The notes beneath the pieces were generated by a model. That model was not told the DNA's origin. It searched no databases and was given only the letters and a program-made list of their open reading frames with translations. Shown here one piece after another: positions 57,715 to 64,000 of a stretch of 64,000 bases of DNA. The translations under genes and the position numbers were made by a program. Within the stretch, counting starts at the first letter, position 1. Each line of letters opens with the position of its first letter. Source of the DNA: Sporosarcina sp. ACRSL (lineage in GTDB: Bacteria; Bacillota; Bacilli; Bacillales_A; Planococcaceae); NCBI RefSeq assembly GCF_022346605.1, contig NZ_JAKRNT010000003.1:283026-347025 (forward strand), read 5' to 3'.

Positions 57715-59820
57715 TTAAATACGTTTCGGCCAAAAGCTCCATTTGCCAAGGAGCACTAAAACAGCGGGAATCAACAATGGACGGACGATAAACGTGTCGA
57801 TTAAAATTCCAAGGGCCATAATGAACCCGAATAGCTTCAATTCATAGATCGGCATTGTTGCAAGCACAAGGAATGTCGCAGCTAAGATGACCCCTGCCGA
57901 GCTGATGACTCCCCCGGTGCGCTCGACTCCTTTTCGCACCGCTTCGTCAAACGGCATGACTTTCATCTCTTCACGAATCCTTGCTATGAGCATAATGGAA
58001 TAATCGACGCCCAATGCAACTAAGAAGACAAATGCATAGAGCGGAATTCGATAGTTAATGCCTTCTAAGTCAAGAAACACTTCAAATAAGTAGTACGACA
58101 ACCCTAACGTTGCCGCAAATGACAGCAAAATGCTCCCAATCATGTAAATCGGTGCGATGATCGACCGCGTTTGGAACCCTAACATGAGCGTAATCAAAAC
58201 AGTCATTAAGATAATGACAATCCACGTATCCCGATCATTGACATCCCGTATATCGGCATTGACTGCAGTTTCACCAGAAATATACATCGATGTATCTGAT
58301 AGGTTCGCTTCTTTCAAGATCTTGTCACTGTTTTCCCGTAACTTTACGACTGCATCGAACGCGTCCTCATCATAAGGGTTGCCTTCAAATATGAGAGAGA
58401 ATTTTGCGGCTTTCCCATCTTCGCTTAACGGATTGCCTTGCGACGTCACACTGGCAATGGCAGGATCTTCTTCGATTCGGTCAATCACTGCCCTCATTGC
58501 TTCCATCTCAAATTCGCTTTCGGTTACAAATAGCAATGTTCCAGGGGCTAAGCTTCCTTTCGAAAAATCCTCTCCTAGCCTCTCGTATCCGACTCTAGAT
58601 GATAAGTCTTCCGGAAACGATGCAATTAGATCATATGATTCTTTCATGTTCGTCATATTCCATGCGCCTAACGCTAGCAACAAGAGGATTGGAATCATGA
58701 ATTGCCACGGTTTTTTCGTAACGACAGCCGCCACTTTCCCCCAAACCGTTTTCTTTTCAACTGTCGCCTCACCGTATTTTGGAATGACTGGCCAGAATGC
58801 TTTTCTGCCGATCACCGCAAACAATGCCGGCAATAATGTCAATCCAGCAATAAGCATGGCACCTGCAGCAATTGCAAAAACCGGTGCAAAATTACGGTAC
58901 GGCTCATACAGAGCAAAAAATAATGTCGCAACACCTAAAAGAATCGTGCTGCCACTGAAGAAAATCGGCTCTTTTACGTGACGGATCGTTTCTCTCATCG
59001 CCTCACTTGCATTCTCATGCAATTTCAATTCCTCCCGATAACGAGAGAAGATGAGCAATGAATAATCCGTTATGACCGCGAATAAAAGAATCGTCATAAT
59101 TGACAGCGCCTGGCTATCGACGCCGAACCAGCCTTGTGCGGTTGTAAAGCCGATGATCCTATCAACCACTGCGTAAACGATACCTGCGCCCACTAAAGGG
59201 ATGAGCGTCAACAGAGGAGAACGGTAAATGACGAGAAGTAGAACTAAAATCAGGCCTACCGTTGACAGCAACAGGACGATATCCGCTCGACTGAACAGCT
59301 CAACCGCATCCGAAGCAATTCCGGCCGGACCCGTCCAAGACAATTCGATCGTATTTTCGATTTGACTGCCGACTGATTCCTTTATGGACAGGACTAATTT
59401 GTTCAAATCCTTTCCTTCCAGGGTTTGCGGTACCGTCAATGGAATGAAGAATGTCTCTTTATTCTCCGAGAGGAATGTCTCTCGCAGCTCGGGGTTGAAC
59501 TGGGATAAAGGAATGACATCCACCTCTTCAAACGCTTTATCCTCTTTCAACGATTCAATAGCTTTCGAAAATCCGATAAGCTCTTCATCTGACAACTCTC
59601 CGTCCTTATGGAACACTCCAAATAAGGGAATGTCCCCGTCATTTGGAAAATGCTTCTCCAACTCGTACGCCGCCACAATGGAAGGAGCATCGGAAGGCAA
59701 GCCTGCATCTTTATTGGCGATGACATTTTCATTGCCCATTGGTGCAAGTCCAGATAACAAGACAGCCAGCAGAATCCATACACTGACCGCAATCCACCAC
59801 GTCCGTTTTCCCTTGTTCAA
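57715..59820 (-). CDS. MMPL/RND-type exporter
   Basis: A 701-residue protein with about 12 membrane helices in two halves, each with a large extracytoplasmic loop. SIMTILLFAVITDYSLLIFSRY and LVALGVDYSIMLIARIREE carry the conserved Asp-Tyr of the proton relay. It resembles B. subtilis YdgH/YdfJ, proposed drug or lipid exporters. It starts at TTG 59820, overlapping the upstream stop as TTGA. It is the last gene of a leftward run from YihY through a two-component system. Confidence 0.88.
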   Translation of the reverse strand: MNKGKRTWWIAVSVWILLAVLLSGLAPMGNENVIANKDAGLPSDAPSIVAAYELEKHFPNDGDIPLFGVFHKDGELSDEELIGFSKAIESLKEDKAFEEVDVIPLSQFNPELRETFLSENKETFFIPLTVPQTLEGKDLNKLVLSIKESVGSQIENTIELSWTGPAGIASDAVELFSRADIVLLLSTVGLILVLLLVIYRSPLLTLIPLVGAGIVYAVVDRIIGFTTAQGWFGVDSQALSIMTILLFAVITDYSLLIFSRYREELKLHENASEAMRETIRHVKEPIFFSGSTILLGVATLFFALYEPYRNFAPVFAIAAGAMLIAGLTLLPALFAVIGRKAFWPVIPKYGEATVEKKTVWGKVAAVVTKKPWQFMIPILLLLALGAWNMTNMKESYDLIASFPEDLSSRVGYERLGEDFSKGSLAPGTLLFVTESEFEMEAMRAVIDRIEEDPAIASVTSQGNPLSEDGKAAKFSLIFEGNPYDEDAFDAVVKLRENSDKILKEANLSDTSMYISGETAVNADIRDVNDRDTWIVIILMTVLITLMLGFQTRSIIAPIYMIGSILLSFAATLGLSYYLFEVFLDLEGINYRIPLYAFVFLVALGVDYSIMLIARIREEMKVMPFDEAVRKGVERTGGVISSAGVILAATFLVLATMPIYELKLFGFIMALGILIDTFIVRPLLIPAVLVLLGKWSFWPKRI

Positions 59821-60218
59821 CCTCGGTTACCTTCTTTCTGCACCATTAGTGTCACAAGTACGAAAAGTGCAAAGCTAATCAGCAAAACGCTGCCTCCGAC
59901 AATATAGAAAATGAGCGCGAACGTTTCATTCACGCCAAATGGTTTCATAAATTGAAGCCACATGCCTGCCGTCAAACCGATGGACCCAATGATTGCCGTC
60001 CAGCCGTGTAAGGTGACCAGTTTTTTGGCACGGACTATATAAATTTTGTAGAAGACGCCCCACGCAAAAACCGATAACCATCCGACGAGTAGGATATGGG
60101 CATGTATCGGACGGAAGGCGTATGATCCAGCTCCCGCCATATGTGAACCTAAAAACGTCCCAATCAGCCCGAATATAGCTGAAATCCGAATAAGCCGTAA
60201 ACTCCATTGCTCCTGCAT
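59817..60218 (-). CDS. Conserved four-helix membrane protein
   Basis: A 133-residue protein with four membrane helices. GSHMAGAGSYAFRPIHAHILLVGWL has several His residues set like those of haem-copper oxidase subunit I relatives, but no full haem set is present. Function is not recognised. ATG 60218 follows AGGAGG. It overlaps the MMPL start by 4 bp, so the two are translationally coupled and probably work together. Confidence 0.65.
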   Translation of the reverse strand: MQEQWSLRLIRISAIFGLIGTFLGSHMAGAGSYAFRPIHAHILLVGWLSVFAWGVFYKIYIVRAKKLVTLHGWTAIIGSIGLTAGMWLQFMKPFGVNETFALIFYIVGGSVLLISFALFVLVTLMVQKEGNRG

Positions 60219-60292
60219 ATCATTTCCTCCTACTTTATTCATGTTATACCTTGATAGTAAATGGTCAACATGAACGGAATATGAACAGCAGA

Positions 60293-61675
60293 TTACAATT
60301 TAGGAAGTACTACGGTAATTGTCGTACCGATTCCTTCTTCACTATCGATTTCCACATGGCCACCATGCAGCTTCACGACTTGATGGACGATAGAAAGACC
60401 CAGGCCTGTCCCCTCAACTTCATGTGTCCTCGAATGATCGACACGGTAAAACCGGTCAAACAGCCTGCTAACATGTTGCTGTGCAATTCCTGCTCCATTG
60501 TCCTGGATATCAATTTTCACAGCATCGGTTTCGTCTGATAGCCGGATATTAATCTTGCCGCCCGCCTCCGTATATTTCAACGCATTGGAAAGTAGATTCT
60601 CCCATACCTTTTCAAGGAAAGCAGGATCTCCTGTGAACTCCAATTCATCCAATTCCATGACGAGTGACATTTGTTTCTCTTCTAGCAGCCATCTCTGTTT
60701 ACGGATGACTTCTTTTAACTGCTCGTCCAATCGGAATTGGATTGGTTTCAATGGTGACACCAATTGGTCGAGAGACGTTAAGAGCAATAATTGCTTCGTC
60801 AATGAAGAAAGGCGCTCCGTCTCAGAATGGATGACTTTTGCATAATTTTTTCTTTCCTGCTCGGGCAGCTCTTCGTCCATCAGCAAATCGGCATACCCTT
60901 TAATATTGAGCAATGGGGTTTGAAAATCATGTGAAACATCACTGATGAACTCCTTGCGCACCCGGTCATTTTCACTCAGCTTCTCCGTCATCCGCTCAAA
61001 ACTCCGCGCCAGCTCTCCAATTTCATCCCGCCGGTTAATATCCAAGGGCCCAGTGAAATTCTCTTCTCCGACTCTTTTTGCAGCAGTTGTTAACTTCGTA
61101 ATCGGTTCAATCAATTTCTTTGCGACAATTAACATGGATAGTAGACTCACAATCGCCATAACGACGACCATGCCGCCTAGTAGATAATGGACTTCCGTAA
61201 ACAACAATTTAAGATCCGGTCTCATGAAAAGCGCATACGTTTCCCCGTCATATGTAAAGGGGACACCTACTGTATTGGCAAGTTCATCAGAGAAGAAGCC
61301 AGCCATGAATGTCTCCGTTTTCAAATCACGCATGCCGTGGTACAGTTGCCCATCCAACACCTTTTCCACTGAAGCAGTCGGCAAATTCTCCACCCGAAAT
61401 GGCGCGCCGTACATGGTGGCCTGCCGATTTTCATTCACGACATATAATTTATACCCGAGTGCGGATTTTGTTTCGAAATAACTAGCCAAATTTGCCGGCT
61501 TCTCAACTTCAATATAATCAACCATCGTTAGTGCAATACTTATGTTCTTAGCATCATTTTGCTCTTTCAATTGATGATGGTAATATGTATTCACAACCAA
61601 GAAAGCGATCATTGCGCTCACGAGCATAATACCCACTGTAAGGAGAGAAATCTTCCGTAGAGTGATCTCATGCAC
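60293..61675 (-). CDS. Sensor histidine kinase
   Basis: A 460-residue membrane kinase. TM1 is at about residues 10-30, an extracellular sensor (about 31-150), TM2 near 155-175, HAMP, then the H box SDVSHDFQTPLLNIKG (His near residue 246), the N box ENLLSNALKYTE, and GTGLGLSIVHQVV. GTG 61675 follows GAGGTG; a TTG further up is less likely. It overlaps the response regulator gene by 8 bp and probably controls the downstream exporter. Confidence 0.88.
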   Translation of the reverse strand: MHEITLRKISLLTVGIMLVSAMIAFLVVNTYYHHQLKEQNDAKNISIALTMVDYIEVEKPANLASYFETKSALGYKLYVVNENRQATMYGAPFRVENLPTASVEKVLDGQLYHGMRDLKTETFMAGFFSDELANTVGVPFTYDGETYALFMRPDLKLLFTEVHYLLGGMVVVMAIVSLLSMLIVAKKLIEPITKLTTAAKRVGEENFTGPLDINRRDEIGELARSFERMTEKLSENDRVRKEFISDVSHDFQTPLLNIKGYADLLMDEELPEQERKNYAKVIHSETERLSSLTKQLLLLTSLDQLVSPLKPIQFRLDEQLKEVIRKQRWLLEEKQMSLVMELDELEFTGDPAFLEKVWENLLSNALKYTEAGGKINIRLSDETDAVKIDIQDNGAGIAQQHVSRLFDRFYRVDHSRTHEVEGTGLGLSIVHQVVKLHGGHVEIDSEEGIGTTITVVLPKL

Positions 61676-62342
61676 CCGACACCTCAAGCTTATACCCGAC
61701 TCCGCGGATTGTCGTTATGTGTATATCCTCCGGCAATCCTTCCAGCTTATCCCGCAGCCGTTTGATATGAACGTTCAGCGTCTGTTCATCCCCTTCATAA
61801 TCGTAACCCCACACGCGTTCAATGAGGAATTCACGTTCAAACACCTGATTCGGCTTAGAGGCAAGAACAGACAGCAGCTCAAATTCCTTCAATGGCAACA
61901 ACAGCACTTTTTTCCCGATCGATACTTCATAACTTTGCCGATTGATTCGAAGGGGACCTGTTTGGATGATCGTATCGACAGCCTTATCGTATCTGCGCAA
62001 AATGGCATTGATCCGAAACAAAAGCTCCTTCGGCTCGAACGGTTTAACGACATAGTCATCAGAGCCCGCCAAAAAGCCTTTTTCCTTATCCTCCAACTCT
62101 CCCTTCGCGGTCAGCAACAAAACGGGAATATCCGCTTCTGACCGCAGTCTCTTTGTCAATTCAAACCCATCCATCCCAGGCATCATCACATCGACAACCG
62201 CCAAATCGGGCAGTCGATCATCTAGCATATGTAGCGCCTGCTCCCCATGAACCGCCTTGATCACTTCATAACCAGCCTGGGATAGATGGATATTCACCAA
62301 TTCCAATATATTCGGATCGTCATCCACTACCAGTATTCTCAT
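61668..62342 (-). CDS. OmpR/PhoB-family response regulator
   Basis: A 224-residue protein. Receiver: ILVVDDDPN, phosphorylated Asp in LAVVDVMMPGMDG near residue 51, LLLTAKGELEDKEKG and DDYVVKPFEPKEL. DNA-binding winged helix: LLPLKEFELLSVLASKPNQV and RLRDKLEGLPEDIHITTIRG. ATG 62342 follows GGAAGGG and overlaps the yihY stop. It pairs with the kinase gene next to it. Long upstream frames are shadows of yihY. Confidence 0.92.
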   Translation of the reverse strand: MRILVVDDDPNILELVNIHLSQAGYEVIKAVHGEQALHMLDDRLPDLAVVDVMMPGMDGFELTKRLRSEADIPVLLLTAKGELEDKEKGFLAGSDDYVVKPFEPKELLFRINAILRRYDKAVDTIIQTGPLRINRQSYEVSIGKKVLLLPLKEFELLSVLASKPNQVFEREFLIERVWGYDYEGDEQTLNVHIKRLRDKLEGLPEDIHITTIRGVGYKLEVSGA

Positions 62343-63160
62343 ATTCGTCTTCCCTTCCGTTTGAAAAATGCCCGCAATTCTGCATTGAGCAACCCCGATA
62401 CCATGAGGATGACTGCCGTCAAATAAAACCACAAAACAAGGAGGATAATTCCGGACAGCTGTCCATAAAGCCTTGTATAATCGACGTTTGCCACGTAGCT
62501 TCCGAAGAAAAGCGAGAACAGTTGCCATCCAATTGCAGAAAAAATTGCACCTGGCAACACTTCCTTCACTTTCATTCTACCTGTCGGAACAACTTTGTAA
62601 AACAATAGAAAAAAGAGGAACAAGAATAGCGTACCAAGACCCCATTTCACCATAGGCCACACCGTCCTCCAACCGCGCCATTGCTCGACTGCATCGTAAT
62701 AGGTCACCACTTCATGCAACGCCCTCTCGATCAGTGGAAGAAACAATGACAAGGATAGCATTAGCATGAATAAAAAAGTGACACCCAAATCCCGGATCAA
62801 CACTTTCCAGAACGCATACTGCCTTATATACCCATATGCCTTATCCAATGAACGCGCCAACGACTGCACAGCAACCGACGACATCCAAAACGCGACAGCC
62901 AAACTTGTATAAAATACATTCCCCTGCACTTTAAATATAATCGCCCGCACATTCTGCTCAATGATCACATACGCCTCACTCGGGGCAAAAGGTCGAAGAA
63001 ACGCCAAAAACATTTCTTCATTGACAGGCAAATAACTGAGCAAGGAAAACAGGAAAATGAGAAAAGGAAACATCGACAGCAGTAAATAATACGCCGTCTG
63101 CGCCGCCTGATCGAAAAAACGCTCCTTGAAAAACCTCTTCACCACATTGCGCACAATCAC
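62339..63160 (-). CDS. YihY/RNase BN-like inner membrane protein
   Basis: A 273-residue protein with six membrane helices. FFDQAAQTAYYLLLSMFPFLIFLFSLL, WMSSVAVQSLARSLDKAYGY and LPGAIFSAIGWQLFSLFFGSYV are family features. The name RNase BN is historical; these are membrane proteins of unknown role. GTG 63160 was chosen because AGGAGGTG lies 7 nt upstream; a longer frame to 63619 only reads through the 21-bp repeat. It overlaps the response regulator start by ATGA. Confidence 0.83.
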   Translation of the reverse strand: MIVRNVVKRFFKERFFDQAAQTAYYLLLSMFPFLIFLFSLLSYLPVNEEMFLAFLRPFAPSEAYVIIEQNVRAIIFKVQGNVFYTSLAVAFWMSSVAVQSLARSLDKAYGYIRQYAFWKVLIRDLGVTFLFMLMLSLSLFLPLIERALHEVVTYYDAVEQWRGWRTVWPMVKWGLGTLFLFLFFLLFYKVVPTGRMKVKEVLPGAIFSAIGWQLFSLFFGSYVANVDYTRLYGQLSGIILLVLWFYLTAVILMVSGLLNAELRAFFKRKGRRI

Positions 63161-63269
63161 CTTCTCCCACCTCCTCCCCTCAATATACCCTATTCTTTTA
63201 GAAGAAATTGAATGCGCGTAAATTATTTTGAATGGGGGGCAGGGGTTGATTTGGGCTTGTAGTGGATGG

Positions 63270-63542
63270 CTTTGGACATGGGATGGATCGCTTTGGACGC
63301 GCGGTGGATCGCTTTGGACGCGGGGTGGCCTGCTTTGGAAGCGGGAGGACTTGCTTTGGATGCGGGGTGGCCTGCTTTGGACGCGGGAGGACTTGCTTTG
63401 GTCATAGGGTGGATCGCTTTGGACGCGGGAGGACTTGCTTTGGTCATAGGGTGGATCGCTTTGGACGCGGGAGGACTTGCTTTGGACGCGGAACAGCACT
63501 CTTTGAACGAGCGAGGAGGTGTTTTGGACGCGGGATAGATAA
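63270..63542. repeat. 21-bp tandem repeat, about 13 units
   Basis: Thirteen head-to-tail units, mostly CTTTGGACGCGG plus a variable tail ending in CTTG or ATCG; two units read CTTTGGTCATAG. Because 21 is a multiple of three, all frames stay open and give artificial proteins such as PPRVQSK heptads. The same unit type occurs at 27402-27485. It is between the yihY start and the rRNA terminator. Confidence 0.9.
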
Positions 63543-63646
63543 ATCTCATAACCGCGCGGTTCTACCCCAAGACTATGTACATACCCCCTCGCGCCAAATG
63601 CCTTTGACAATTTATGCACCTACTGTGGAAATAGTTTTTTAAACAC

Positions 63647-63677
63647 AAAAAAACCACCCCCCACAGGAGATGGTTTT
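63647..63677 (-). terminator. rRNA operon terminator
   Basis: On the minus strand AAAAACCATCTCC, TGT, GGGGGGTGGTTTTTTT directly after 5S. Confidence 0.8.
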
Positions 63678-63678
63678 T

Positions 63679-63794
<116 letters not shown>

Positions 63795-63882
63795 CTATGT
63801 ATGAACGATCTTGTTCGTTCAAAACCGGATAAAACCAACATTGTTGCCGAACTTCAAGTTCAACCGTACTTAAATAACTTAA

Positions 63883-64000
63883 GGTTAAGTCCTCGATCGA
63901 TTAGTATCCGTCAGCTGCACGTGTCGCCACGCTTCCACCCCGGACCTATCCACCTCATCTTCTTTGAGGGATCTTACTTACAAATGTAATGGGAAATCTC
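63883..64000 (-). rRNA. rrl: 23S ribosomal RNA, 3' end (cut by window edge)
   Basis: The sequence, read on the minus strand, ends in CGATCGAGGACTTAACC, the standard 3' terminus of Bacillus 23S rRNA, and continues to the window edge. The 88-bp spacer to 5S holds no tRNA. Confidence 0.93.

Noticed and set aside
62343..62528. Longer N terminus for the response regulator
   Set aside because: It is a shadow of yihY; MRILVVDDD at 62342 is the standard receiver start.
63270..63542. CRISPR array
   Set aside because: The units are contiguous 21-bp tandem repeats without unique spacers, and no cas genes are present.
63161..63619. N-terminal extension of YihY with VQS heptads
   Set aside because: It is the translation of the 21-bp repeat; a ribosome site and GTG at 63160 give a normal-length YihY.
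63262..63642. Plus-strand frames rich in Phe-Gly or Leu-Asp-Ala through the repeat
   Set aside because: They are open only because the repeat unit is a multiple of three; no ribosome site or family resemblance.
63801..63989. 62-codon plus-strand frame at the window end
   Set aside because: It lies antisense to the 5S-23S spacer and 23S rRNA.

Overview
The window reads as chromosome of a spore-forming, low-to-mid GC Firmicute of the Bacillales, most likely the Planococcaceae (Sporosarcina-like; inference from overall gene style, not tested). Support: strong AGGAGG-type ribosome binding sites, frequent GTG/TTG starts, a CdaS-type sporulation diadenylate cyclase, HelD, DUF24/HxlR and MhqR regulators as in Bacillus, a preQ1-I riboswitch, and an rRNA operon end (23S then 5S) with Bacillus-like 5S sequence.

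Layout. 1-6.4 kb: electrophile/quinone-stress region with a pirin-like fragment, an HxlR regulator next to a DsbA-fold protein, a ring-cleaving dioxygenase, a cytosolic PAS-chemoreceptor, DoxX, a flavin reductase and a MarR regulator of the MhqR type. 6.5-19.1 kb: allantoin catabolism in two leftward operons (pucI-allB-pucH-MFS-allC-allD, then pucH2-allC2), an HxlR regulator with an array of matching operators between them, and ridA. 19.2-22.3 kb: PAS-GGDEF diguanylate cyclase divergent from a second ring-cleaving dioxygenase and an FMN reductase, with MhqR-like boxes on both promoters. 22.6-27.5 kb: helD, fetAB, cdaS and a 21-bp tandem repeat. 27.5-34.9 kb: two paralogous luciferase-like monooxygenases with the same operator, EamA/LysR, OYE/IclR, DoxX and an HxlR gene. 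35.1-37.5 kb: ribA-ribD-HAD phosphatase. 37.6-40.1 kb: split ThrE exporter and a beta-propeller protein. 40.4-44.2 kb: ECF sigma factor plus FtsX-type ABC exporter. 44.3-47.1 kb: NrtR-NadR-PnuC NAD salvage. 47.4-51.5 kb: topB and a preQ1-controlled queCDE operon. 51.5-55.8 kb: chemoreceptor-SDR-Na+ symporter operon behind a c-di-GMP-I riboswitch. 56-57.7 kb: TetR and its SDR target. 57.7-63.2 kb: MMPL exporter, small membrane protein, two-component system and YihY. 63.2-64 kb: large 21-bp repeat, rRNA terminator, 5S and the 3' end of 23S.

How it works together. The strongest signal is regulatory. One MhqR-like operator sits at exactly the same distance (1 bp) behind sigma-A -10 elements in four promoters, including that of a diguanylate cyclase. 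This suggests quinone stress is wired to c-di-GMP, and a c-di-GMP riboswitch later in the window controls a chemoreceptor operon. Three separate HxlR/DUF24 regulators, each with an N-terminal cysteine, sit near likely targets. NrtR has three matching 23-bp sites. The allantoin region would convert allantoin to allantoate, ureidoglycine and, via AllD, oxalurate; no AllE or oxalurate-processing genes are visible here.
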